Below the pieces are notes generated by a model. The model was given only the letters and a program-made list of their open reading frames with translations, did no database searches and was not told the origin of the DNA. 19,082 bases of DNA from Dinochytrium kinnereticum (taxonomy: Eukaryota > Chytridiomycota > Chytridiomycetes > Chytridiales > Chytridiaceae). The stretch is from positions 1 to 19,082 of the forward strand of contig JADGJT010000339.1 of NCBI GenBank assembly GCA_027604005.1, read 5' to 3'. The position numbers and the translations under genes were made by a program. This document shows positions 1 through 7,985 of the stretch, in pieces (position 1 is the stretch's first letter; each line of letters begins with the position of its first letter).

Positions 1-656
1 TCGCGTCGGCATCGGCTGTCAGCATTCCCTCGGACAACTTCAACGACGTGGTCGCTTTTGCCTCCGATCCCGACATTGGGGGTCTTCCACAGATTGACGA
101 AAGGTCAGGAGAATGGCCTACCCCGGAAACCGGCCGTGATGGTGAATCTTGGTCAGAAGCCGCGTCGAACTTGGACGGCATTGACGACTTTGCCTCACTA
201 GATATCTCCGGAGCGGAATTGAGGTTGACGCCAGACGAGCAAGAAGTACAAGATTCTGAGAGGAAAGAGGTCAAGGAATTGAAAGAAGCTCCCTCCTTTT
301 GGGGCCCGGCGTTTGGCTGGACACTTAAGATTATGGGGGATGTTAATCAAGAACGCTCGAAGTTTAAGAATTCTCCTCTGAGTATCAATCTTTCTCTCAT
401 TAGACTATCCAGCCAACGAGTCAAGTCTCTCGTCCGAAACAGCTGTCAATTCGTGAGCGACAGCAATCTTGGGCCTGGCCTGAGTCAAAACTACTACCGA
501 GTGAGCTCCTCTGGTCCTCTCAACCGGCAGGCTCTGGTCAACAAATGGAGCAAGGCAAAATTGAAGTCGATTAGGGACAATTCACAGAAGTGGATCGGCT
601 GCGCAACTGAAACTGGCAAGAACTGCAGGCTTACTATCTGTACAATGAGAACATAA
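1..656 (+). CDS. Secreted four-cysteine paralog, copy 1 (5' end cut off by window edge)
   Basis: This is a partial gene whose reading frame is open from base 3 (first full codon) to the TAA at 654-656, giving 217 visible residues. Its start and most of the signal peptide lie before the window: base 1 corresponds to base 1857 of copy 2, inside the leader. The visible order is the end of the leader (ASASA), an acidic Ser/Asp/Glu/Gly-rich region, a Lys/Glu-rich stretch, a variable segment (303-350), and a basic C-terminal domain with four cysteines in the pattern NSCQF, IGCAT, KNCRL, TICTM. No intron is visible. A GTG at 48 is internal, not a start. Function is unknown and I recognise no family. 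Secretion is inferred from the leader seen in copies 2 and 3. Confidence 0.8.
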   Translation, partial: ASASAVSIPSDNFNDVVAFASDPDIGGLPQIDERSGEWPTPETGRDGESWSEAASNLDGIDDFASLDISGAELRLTPDEQEVQDSERKEVKELKEAPSFWGPAFGWTLKIMGDVNQERSKFKNSPLSINLSLIRLSSQRVKSLVRNSCQFVSDSNLGPGLSQNYYRVSSSGPLNRQALVNKWSKAKLKSIRDNSQKWIGCATETGKNCRLTICTMRT

Positions 657-1738
657 GACTGAATAAAGATGTACTTGTATTTTTGTAAATGTTCATGAAG
701 GTAGTGCATCAGCTGCGGCCACATCCTACCATGCGGCTGCTGGATTTTGTACTTGCTACTGAGGAGACACATACAGTTTGGGAGTTCGTGGAGAAGACTT
801 TCCAGGTGGTCAATATGGATATTGAGTATGTCCTTTCCTCTTTGTCTTCCCATTGCTAAACTGATGTTCGTTGGGCAAGACATTCTAACATTTATATAAA
901 GATGGACAGGGAAAGCCGAAGACGAAATCGGTATCAACAGAAAAACTGGGCAGTTACATCAACCTTATTTACATCACCGCAACAGCAACACTCACAATTT
1001 CACTATCTACATTTTTTCCTCATCCAGACCGTCGTCAGAATAGGTACCAAAACCTTTCAATTTCACTTCTGCAAAGTATTCGAGAAATATAATCCTAACA
1101 TACGGTTTCATCAAGACACTGAGTATTACCGTCCGATCGAAGTAAATATCACTTTGCATGAATAAGTCTCAGCTCGTTACTCCTCTCCGAGTAATTATAA
1201 TATTGTTCAAAAAAAAAAACAAAAAATCCAGAGGGGTTCAATGGCAATCAAAACCAACGCAAATTCAGAGTCGGGCTCTGCATTTTCTTTCTGAAAGGTC
1301 CAAACCCATTGTGCAAAATAAAAAATAAAAGCTAATATTTCCACCGCTTATTGGTCCACGCTTCATGGCCGAATTCGACAAGGATTATCGGGCAAAGAGC
1401 CGTACCTATCTCAAGTTATCATGTCATGCCAGGCACTTTTTGCTTTCTTCTATGTTAAATATGGTCCAAACAGCAAGAAACTTGGGGCTGGCAGCTAGAT
1501 TAACTTCGCTTTACGAAAGAATCTGGGAAGGCAGGGTCAGCAAGTCCTGCAACAGGTTCGACCAGTTTTGTGTTTGAAGCAAGCTCTCGTAATGATAATT
1601 GCCTGTAATATAATCATTACACTTCGTTGCAACTGCCTTTGAACTCAATTAAGGATGACTTTGGGTTGAGGCATTCTTAAGAATTGTCAGTTGCCAAACC
1701 TCATGGCAAACGGATGGCGTGGCTAAATAAGTCTCGAC
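657..1738. other. Intergenic spacer between secreted copies 1 and 2
   Basis: About 1.1 kb with no convincing gene. The first 77 bases repeat the 3' flank of copy 2. A TATATAAA sits at 893-900, directly before a short open frame (902-1165) of no recognisable composition. Another small frame (1365-1577) also looks random. There is an A-rich run near 1209-1225. Beyond the first 77 bases I see no similarity to the spacer between copies 2 and 3. Confidence 0.5.
662..667 (+). terminator. AATAAA polyadenylation signal, copy 1
   Basis: AATAAA lies five bases after the stop of copy 1. The same hexamer sits at the same distance after copy 2 (2512-2517). The 3' flank is shared between copies 1 and 2 for about 77 bases (657-733 against 2507-2583, five differences). 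Confidence 0.5.
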
Positions 1739-1745
1739 TATAAAA
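1739..1745 (+). promoter_or_regulatory. TATA box of secreted copy 2
   Basis: TATAAAA lies about 80 bases before the chosen ATG at 1826. A similar ATAAAAG element (about 3148-3154) lies about 86 bases before the start of copy 3. In both genes it is followed within a few bases by the same CATGGCCATCT word. This shared arrangement supports a transcript start around 1765-1775 and argues against the in-frame ATG at 1748, which would lie upstream of that start. Confidence 0.55.
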
Positions 1746-1825
1746 CCATGGCCATCTGTCCGTCTCTCATCACTCACAGCTCATCAGTCTTTCCGAAAGC
1801 TATTAGCTTCATTTCGCGCTTCAGT

Positions 1826-2506
1826 ATGCTCCCATTCACCTTCCTCCTTGCCCTGATCGCGTCGGCATCGGCTGTCAGCATTCCCTCGGACAACTTCAAC
1901 GACGTGGTCGCTTTTGCCTCCGATCCCGACATTGGGGGTCTTCCACAGATTGACGAAAGGTCAGGAGAATGGCCTACCCCGGAAACCGGCCGTCATGGCG
2001 AATCTTGGTCAGAAGCCGCGTCGAACTTGGACGGCATTGACGACTTTGCCTCACCAGATATCTCCGGAGCGGAATTGAGGTTGACGCCAGACGAGCAAGA
2101 AGTACAAGATTCTGAGAGGAAAGAGGTCAAGGAATTGGAAGAAGCTCGCTCCTTTTGGAGCTCGATTTTACGCTGGGGTTTCGAGAGGAAGATTAATCGA
2201 GAACGCTCGAAGTTTGGGAACTCTCCTCTGAGTATCGATCGTTCTCTCACTAGACTATCCAGCAGACGAGTCAAGTCTCTCGTCCGAAACAGCTGTCAAT
2301 TCGTGAGCGACAGCAATCTTGGGCCTGGCCTGAGTCAAAACTACCACCGAGTGAGCTCCTCTGGTCCTCTCAACCAGGAGGCTCTGATCAACAAATGGAG
2401 CAAGGCAAAATTGAAGTCGATTAGGGACAATTCACAGAAGAGGATCGGCTGCGCAACTGAAACTGGCAAGAACTGCAGGCTTACTATCTGTACAATGAGC
2501 ACATAA
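1826..2506 (+). CDS. Secreted four-cysteine paralog, copy 2 (complete)
   Basis: An intronless gene of 226 residues. The ATG at 1826 begins a typical signal peptide: a hydrophobic core (LPFTFLLALIA) followed by small residues ASASA, with probable cleavage at about residue 17. An in-frame ATG at 1748 would add 26 residues and bury the leader, and it lies almost on the TATA box, so I rejected it. The mature protein has an acidic front half with the conserved words IGGLPQIDERSGEWP and GESWSEAAS. A charged Lys/Glu stretch and a variable segment (2159-2200) follow. The C-terminal domain is basic with four cysteines, enough for two disulfides, and the conserved words SSGPLN, KLKSIRD and GKNCRLTICTM. 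No enzyme motif is visible. It could be a lineage-specific effector-like or wall protein, but function is unknown. Copies 1 and 3 flank it in the same direction. Confidence 0.85.
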   Translation: MLPFTFLLALIASASAVSIPSDNFNDVVAFASDPDIGGLPQIDERSGEWPTPETGRHGESWSEAASNLDGIDDFASPDISGAELRLTPDEQEVQDSERKEVKELEEARSFWSSILRWGFERKINRERSKFGNSPLSIDRSLTRLSSRRVKSLVRNSCQFVSDSNLGPGLSQNYHRVSSSGPLNQEALINKWSKAKLKSIRDNSQKRIGCATETGKNCRLTICTMST

Positions 2507-3146
2507 GACTGAATAAAGATATACTTGTATTTTTGTAAATGTTCATGAAGGTAGTGGATCAGCTGCCGTTACATCCTACCATGAAGGCTCAAAGGCGGCC
2601 GTTGGGGTTGGCAAAGAAAAGAAAGCAAAAAACCAAACTTGTCTCAGAGGCTTGTAAGCCCTCCTCCAGGTGCCCGCCTGCCCTGCCCATCCTGTCACTG
2701 GAAGCGCAGGGACAGTTGTGGGGTAGCTGCAGTAGCGAAATCAAGGAAACACTGTCCAGGTCCGTCATGACAGCCTTGAAGGCGTTTAGGTGGTTGTCAA
2801 GAAAAGGTGAAGTTGTCAAAACCAGCTTCCAAGCCTCCGAACCGAAGGCCAATCAAAGTGGCTTGGACCCAGCTGCAAAGCTCTGGCGAACTTGGAGTCA
2901 GGCTGTTGAAGCACAACATCATTATATAAACTGCGGCAACTGCCCAACTGCACTCAAGAAATAATACTAACAACTGACTTTATTTTGCCTATTACCATTA
3001 CACCTGGTGTTTCTAACGTTGAATGGTGAATTATGCGTGACGGCTTGGCAGCAGATTCTTTGTACATACAATCATATTTCGGCTTACTTGAGCGGCAAGT
3101 TACGCGTAGACGTGGTAAGTGGGACTGGTATCATCCACATGTCAAC
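2507..3146. other. Intergenic spacer between secreted copies 2 and 3
   Basis: The first 77 bases match the 3' flank of copy 1. The rest has no recognised gene. A 141-residue open frame (2539-2964, plus) starts inside the duplicated 3' flank and has no domain, leader or paralog in copy 1's spacer, so I do not call it. TATATAAA occurs at 2923-2930. A frame opening at 3033 runs in-frame into copy 3 (see findings). Confidence 0.45.
2512..2517 (+). terminator. AATAAA polyadenylation signal, copy 2
   Basis: AATAAA lies five bases after the stop codon, at the same position as in copy 1. Confidence 0.5.
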
Positions 3147-3154
3147 CATAAAAG
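3147..3154 (+). promoter_or_regulatory. TATA-like element of secreted copy 3
   Basis: CATAAAAG followed by the GCATGGCCATCT word, the same order as upstream of copy 2. It lies about 86 bases before the ATG at 3234. Confidence 0.45.
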
Positions 3155-3233
3155 GCATGGCCATCTCTCACAATCTTGTTATTCACATTTCAGCAATCGT
3201 CAAACCCTCTCTAGCCTATCTTCAAACTTCCGC

Positions 3234-3908
3234 ATGCTCCCTCTCACCTTCCTCCTTGCCCTGATCGCGTCGGCATCGGCTGCCAGCATTCCCTCGGACA
3301 ACTTCAACGACGTGGTTGCTTTTTCCTCTGATTCGGACATTGGAGGTCTGCCACAGATTGACGAAAGGTCAGGAGAATGGCCTGCCCCGGAAACCGGCCG
3401 TGATGGCGAATCTTGGTCAGAATCCGCGTCGAGCTTGGACGGCATTGAAGGATTTGCCTCACCAGATATCTCCCGGGTGGAATCGAGGTTGACACCGTAT
3501 GAGCAATTAATGCAAGAAGCCGAGAAGAAAGAGGTCAAGAAATGGAAAGAAGCTGGCGCCGATTGGCCCTTGAACTTTCAGATTATTCAGAAGATTGGTG
3601 AAGAGCGCTCGAAGCTCGGGAACTCTCCTCTGCATGCCGATGTTCTTCTGGCTGCGATGTCCACGACACGAGCCAAGCTTCTCGCCAAAAACAATTGTAA
3701 ATTCGTGAGCGACATCAACCTTAGACCTAGTTGGGCTCAAAACTACTACCGGGCTGGCTCGTCTGGCCCTCTCAACCAGCAGGCTCTGATCGACAAATGG
3801 AGCAAGTCGAAATTGAAGTCGATTAGGGACGAATCACTGAGGACGATCGGCTGCGGGACCGCAACTGGCAAGAACTGCAGGCTTACCATCTGTACAATGA
3901 GCAGATAA
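3234..3908 (+). CDS. Secreted four-cysteine paralog, copy 3 (complete)
   Basis: An intronless gene of 224 residues. The ATG at 3234 gives a signal peptide nearly identical to that of copy 2 (core LPLTFLLALIA, then ASASA). The leader and acidic half are close to copies 1 and 2, while the centre and much of the basic C-terminal domain have diverged. The four cysteines are all kept (NNCKF, IGCGT, KNCRL, TICTM), as are SSGPLN, KLKSIRD and GKNCRLTICTM. The longer frame from 3033 would add 67 residues before the leader; I prefer 3234 because it matches the start of copy 2. The 3' flank does not match those of copies 1 and 2, so this is the older branch of the family. Function is unknown. Confidence 0.85.
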   Translation: MLPLTFLLALIASASAASIPSDNFNDVVAFSSDSDIGGLPQIDERSGEWPAPETGRDGESWSESASSLDGIEGFASPDISRVESRLTPYEQLMQEAEKKEVKKWKEAGADWPLNFQIIQKIGEERSKLGNSPLHADVLLAAMSTTRAKLLAKNNCKFVSDINLRPSWAQNYYRAGSSGPLNQQALIDKWSKSKLKSIRDESLRTIGCGTATGKNCRLTICTMSR

Positions 3909-4232
3909 AAATAATGTATTTAAAGTGTGAATAGTCATATTTCGAAGCCAGTTACTTTTATCTTCCGATCGTGTTGAGTTGATGAATAGTACGGAGTTGT
4001 CTAATGGGCTGGTAAAAACATTAAGTAACTGCATGCATTTTGTAGTTTTAATGCTATTTATATGGGTAGGAAAGGTCTGTGATGTGATAGTCTATTCGCT
4101 GGCGCGAGTGAAATTTCTCAATCATCTCAATGGATTCCTTCATTTTGGATAATCCATAATTTCCATACACTTATCTTTTTATTTGAATCGCACGCAACGG
4201 CTGGTATGGGCACTGGCAGCGTCTTAGCGGTG
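3909..4232. other. Convergent intergenic region, secreted copy 3 / p23
   Basis: About 320 bases between the 3' ends of two convergent genes. It is AT-rich, with no gene, RNA or repeat that I can support. Confidence 0.4.
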
Positions 4233-5139
4233 CTATAGACTTTCCTCAACTTTCAAGACCTCCGGTTTATCTTGGGTTTCTTCTTCATCATCTGAGTCGT
4301 TCTAATTAAATGGTAGAAATGAATAGGATAAAGTTAAAAAAAAGCTAAAGGTTGGGAGGGCATGGACTTTGTGCGCATCTCCCCTAATCCCGGCGTGCGC
4401 CATGTTGTCGGCTTTGAACATGAGGCAGCCCATGGTCAAAGTAGAAAGAACTCCTATAACATGGAGAAAAGAGGTCATGTATGCCCTTACCATTTCATCG
4501 TCTCCTAAGTCTCCGAAATCCCCAAACTTAAAGCTGTGAGTTACTTTTTCGTAATTCGTGGGAGAAAAAAACTTTAAAAAGTACTCACGTTTGAGGTGTC
4601 GAAACGGTCCAGTATATCCACGTCCTCATCGTCGTCCTCGTCTTTCCATTTGCTAAAGTCGGTCCTCAAAAAGTGAGGTGCTTTGCCGGACGCTTTCAGT
4701 AAACGTGGCCAGTATGGTTGGCCCGTTTCGTTTTTCTGAAGAATGAATAGAAGTTGACGAGCATTCACGCTTTGCCTTGAGGCCTGTGGTGGTGATGTCA
4801 GTTGAACATGAAGAATTGGGCAATGGAACAAGAAGGGCATTCTTAAAGTTTAATCATGCAAATAATACCTCCACACTAATGTCCTTGTAGAAATCAAGCT
4901 TAACCTCGTACATTTGTCCATGAGATTTGCCAGAAAACGACAGCGACGAAGGTGTGAGGTGAATCTTCCGGTCGGTTGTATCGCTCAGATTAATGGTTAT
5001 GAAGACCTCATCCGTTCGCTGTGCCCAAAGGACTTCAGGGGCGCGTGTTCTAAGGGATAAAGGGTTTTTGCCATCAGCCAGCCACCGTCTACAGAACACC
5101 ACAACGAAAAACTTACGATGACTCTGAAGAGGCAAGCAT
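4233..5139 (-). CDS. HSP90 co-chaperone p23 (Sba1/PTGES3 family), CS domain
   Basis: Five exons on the minus strand: 5139-5117, 5049-4869, 4783-4589, 4526-4491 and 4301-4233, giving 167 residues (human p23 is about 160). All introns fit GT-AG. The CS domain opens with APEVLWAQR and continues with IHLTP, LSFSGKS and YEVKLDFYKDI. It is followed by the p23 signature WPRLLK, then FLRTDFSKWKDEDDDED. The tail is Gly/Asp-rich (FGDFGDLGDDEM) and ends in a very acidic last exon (NDSDDEEE), as usual for p23. p23 binds the ATP-closed state of HSP90 in the cytosol and slows ATP hydrolysis, stabilising client complexes. It lies directly downstream of Kintoun on the same strand. The least certain junction is the 189-base last intron. 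Confidence 0.9.
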
Positions 5140-5223
5140 GTTGTAACTGCTTGATAAGCGTTGCTGGTAATTCCTCGATTTAAAAGAATAAGAGACGATA
5201 TTCTCTTTTTTTTAAGTTTTTTT

Positions 5224-5231
5224 TTTATATA
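5224..5231 (-). promoter_or_regulatory. TATA box of p23
   Basis: TATATAAA on the minus strand, 85 bases before the p23 ATG (5139-5137). This is almost the same distance as in the secreted genes. It lies between the end of Kintoun and p23, suggesting that p23 has its own promoter. Confidence 0.45.
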
Positions 5232-5402
5232 TTAAAGAGCACGAGAACTGCTTTATGAACTGAGAATCACCAGAATTCACTAGAACTTTTTCGAACTTCA
5301 AAATATTTGGTGGATCAACGGACTTGTCAGAATTAGTCTTTGGTGTGGTTTTTGAGCAGTGTTATCCGCCACAAAAGGTGTTTCGTCCAAATCTTGGGAG
5401 TT

Positions 5403-7267
5403 CTACGGTAGGTAAGTCTTCGTTAAAATAAATAAAATAGTGTCCACCTTTTCGACCGGTACAGCTATTTCCGTAGAATCGCATTCAACTGAGTCTTTAA
5501 GGGGATCCTGCTCATCCCATGTTTTTTCTCGGTTGGCATCGGGTAACAGCTCCACTTGAGCCGGAACGGTGTCAGCTGTTTCCCCCTCTTGAGACTGTGG
5601 AGTCTCCGTCAGTTCATCCTCTTGAGCCGGGGTGGTCTTATCCGGCTCTCGCTCTTGAGCCGGGGTGGTCTTATCCGGCTCTCGCTCTTGAGCCGGTGCA
5701 GCCTCAACCGGTTCATCCTCTGGAGCTGGAGCTGTCTCAGCTGGCTCATCCACATCCTCGTCATTCTCTATAGGGGCATCGGAAGGGGGCTTCGTAAAAA
5801 GGATAAGTTTAATGCTGGCAAAGTAAAATAAATAGGTATTGATACTCACCATCTGCCCAGGCTCTGGAGGAACAACCGGAACCTCAATCTCAAGCTCCCT
5901 TTTCTTCTTACAAAACTTTGCCGTAGCCTTTGCATAAACCACCGGAAAAGGCAATCCAATCCTGACATCAGAGTATTTCTTTGGAACAGCCAGCACAACT
6001 TCTTTATCCGTTGTGTCTACCTCAAGCTCTGCAGCCGAAGCAACCAATGGTAATTGAATTCGCACAACCAGTAACTCAGGCCTGGCTCCGAGATTCTTTT
6101 CGCGTGTATTCGTGAAGGCCTGATAAGTTAACATACCCCGATGAACGATGCTGAAGTCTGGGGTGGGTAAAGGCCGATTATGAGCGGATGATGATGAGAT
6201 TTCTTCAATTAAATTGGTTTTTCCTGTAACGGCGGTGGGGGCTTTAGAGGCTTGGGGGTTGGCGGGGAAGTTGGGGGCCCCAGGCATCTGGCTTTGAATC
6301 TTCTCTAGGAACTCGAGAGAACTTCCACCCTTAGGCTTCTTTCCAGCGGCTTTAGATCTTATCACTGTGGACTTTGGTTCACCCTTGTATTTGAGCTTTA
6401 GAATTTTCCACTCTGTTGAAAGAATAGCTGTGTCAATGCGTGTGGCGACATGGAAAAGAATTCAAGTACCTCTTGATAGTTTAACGCCCTCAAACTGCCT
6501 CTCTATTCCTTCTACCGCTGTTTGGAAAAGAATATCAGCAAATGCCGGAATCTGAGTTCCCTTTTCAGTCATCCTAGGGTTGAAAACGCAGTCATAGACC
6601 ATGCATTGGTTCTGAGCTTTTTTCAGTCACAGTTCCAAAACGTATTAGTCGTGGACAAACCAAAGCAAGCGCAAAATCGTTTTACCATGGTCTGTATCCA
6701 CCCTAGGGCTGCTAAGACTGTAAGGGATGCTCCAAGACTCCCCAACTTTTCCATCCTTTTTAATCTTTGTCGACTTCCCTGTCGCAATTTCCTCTGAGTT
6801 GCCAACGTTGATAAACACCTTGTGGATGCTCTTATCAACGTCCACTGGATCAGGAGGGCGGACATATTGTGTTTTAATGACCTTCCATGGTGTTGGCTTG
6901 ACCCATCGAATGGAATTGCCACGCTCAGCTTCCAAAGCGGCTATCTCTTGCTCGTAAAGCTTTTTGTGTGAGGTAAACAATAGACGGGGCATGTGGCATA
7001 CCTCCTTATTCTTTGGATCTGAGATCTCTTTAACGTAGTCACTGAAGAGGTTCCGAAACTCTTCGTTCTTGAAGGCTTTTTGGAGACGCTGCAACTCCTG
7101 GAGATGTCGATGCCGTGAGGTGAAGGAATGTTTAGGTGTAAAGAAGCAGACACTGGAAATGGGGTGCTGGATAATACTTCTGCGGTGATATCGTACTGAC
7201 GCTCGTCCTTATCGTTGGAGGCCGTCGATGAGGCCGACGGGGCAGATGCATTGGTTGACCTTGTCAT
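5403..7267 (-). CDS. Kintoun/DNAAF2-type dynein preassembly factor (PIH1 + CS-like)
   Basis: Six exons: 7267-7178, 7097-7002, 6959-6686, 6616-6470, 6412-5850 and 5789-5403, giving 518 residues. The PIH1 domain spans roughly residues 30-215: LQKAFKNEEFRNLFSDYVKEI, ISDPKNKELYEQEI, VIKTQ, KVFINV, SWSIPYSL, CMVYDCVFNP, ILKLKYKG. A linker leads to the Kintoun-specific CS-like domain (about 286-384): DFSIVHRG, ELLVVRIQLPL, LPFPVVYAKATAKF, ELEIEVPV. A Pro/Glu-rich tail with 11-residue repeats follows. Kintoun works with HSP90/HSP70 in the cytoplasm to fold axonemal dynein heavy chains before transport into the flagellum, so the organism should make flagellated cells. Two introns (42 and 60 bases) are in frame without stops and can be missed. 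The ATG at 7267 is preferred over 7339. The C-terminus is uncertain: splicing from the GT near 5438 to 5402 would end the protein at 5298 instead. Confidence 0.88.
5619..5696 (-). repeat. 33-bp tandem repeat inside Kintoun
   Basis: Two perfect 33-base units (5619-5651, 5652-5684) and a partial third (to 5696), encoding the 11-residue unit DKTTPAQEREP. Degenerate Pro-Ala-Gln-Glu units extend over about 5540-5760. The repeat keeps frame, so copy-number change would only alter tail length. Confidence 0.9.
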
Positions 7268-7985
7268 TATTCTCAAGCCCTTTTGTTTTTTCTGAAAACA
7301 ACTCCGAATTTGGTATCGAACAAGCAAAATGTTTGACATGTGTCTTTAAAAATGTCGAATATAGGTGAATGAAGAATTGTGGAGGGTGAAGAACGCGGTA
7401 CTGCACTCATATATTACATAATGCATTTGAAATTATATTCAGTTCAGTTAAGCACCAAGATGTTGAGGTGACGATATTCTACCAAATTTGTTTCCGCCAA
7501 GCCAGCCAGAAGATACAGCACAGATCAATTCCCAGCAGCTCTTATGTTTTCTTCCCCGAACATGCGCAGCTTCATTTCACTCTCAGATGCATTCAGTCCT
7601 GGCTTCTCAATCCTACCAGTAATGCCATCCCGTAATGCCACTCAGTGTGTTCTTAATGGCTAGAAAAAACAAAAAATTGTCAGAAAACAAACAAAACAAA
7701 AGTGAAGACAAACAAACCAATCCCTTAGACCTACTTCCCATCACCACTATTACGACTGCAGAGGTGGCAGGCATCACGAGAGTCGCCTTCATTCTTCCAG
7801 TGGATATAGAGACAGACTGTTGTTAACGGCATTCACTGTGCTTGAAACAATACATTCGTTGCTCAGATCTCGCTTGCTTGTATCCAAGACTCACTCCATT
7901 CACCACCACCATCCATCTGAGAAGAATTGCTTTGTCTGGTGGAAATTGCTGGATCACTCTCTACTCAATTGATTGACCTGCAATC
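7268..7985. promoter_or_regulatory. Divergent promoter region, Kintoun / RhoGEF
   Basis: About 720 bases between two divergent starts. It contains no gene I can support; the 63-residue frame at 7635-7826 is Lys/Asn/Gln-rich and of random composition. There are no clear TATA boxes at the usual distance on either side. It must hold the upstream controls for both genes, unless distant 5' exons exist. Confidence 0.4.

Larger units (their letters stand above)
1..3908 (+). repeat. Tandem gene array of three paralogs
   Basis: Three head-to-tail copies in one direction. Base 1 aligns with base 1857 and stop 656 with stop 2506, so the copy 1 to 2 repeat step is about 1.85 kb, with a net 6-base difference inside the gene. 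Copy 3 follows about 1.4 kb after copy 2. Copies 1 and 2 share at least the gene plus 77 bases of 3' flank. The array probably continues to the left of the window. Confidence 0.85.

Noticed and set aside
902..1165. 87-residue open frame after a TATATAAA
   Set aside because: Random composition with no leader, domain or paralog; the ATG lies two bases after the TATA-like word.
1365..1577. 70-residue open frame between copies 1 and 2
   Set aside because: Too short, no family pattern and no promoter element at a sensible distance.
1748..1825. Upstream in-frame ATG of secreted copy 2
   Set aside because: Lies a few bases after the TATA box, so it is probably not in the transcript, and it would bury a clear signal peptide.
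1993..2274. Antisense open frame (93 residues) inside secreted copy 2, and a 112-residue one at 3200-3538 inside copy 3
   Set aside because: They mirror the biased codon use of the real genes, have no leader or domain, and use different frames or ends in the two copies.
2539..2964. 141-residue open frame after copy 2
   Set aside because: Begins inside the duplicated 3' flank, has no recognisable domain, and its counterpart in copy 1's flank is not open; low-confidence at best.
4302..4493. 63-residue minus-strand open frame near the end of p23
   Set aside because: It is the last intron of p23; splicing across it gives the acidic tail typical of the family.
5519..5831. Plus-strand frames with Pro/Leu/Ser repeats over the Kintoun tail
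   Set aside because: Shadow of the 33-base repeat on the opposite strand.
7635..7826. 63-residue plus-strand frame in the Kintoun/RhoGEF spacer
   Set aside because: Lys/Asn/Gln-rich with no domain and no support as a 5' exon of the RhoGEF.
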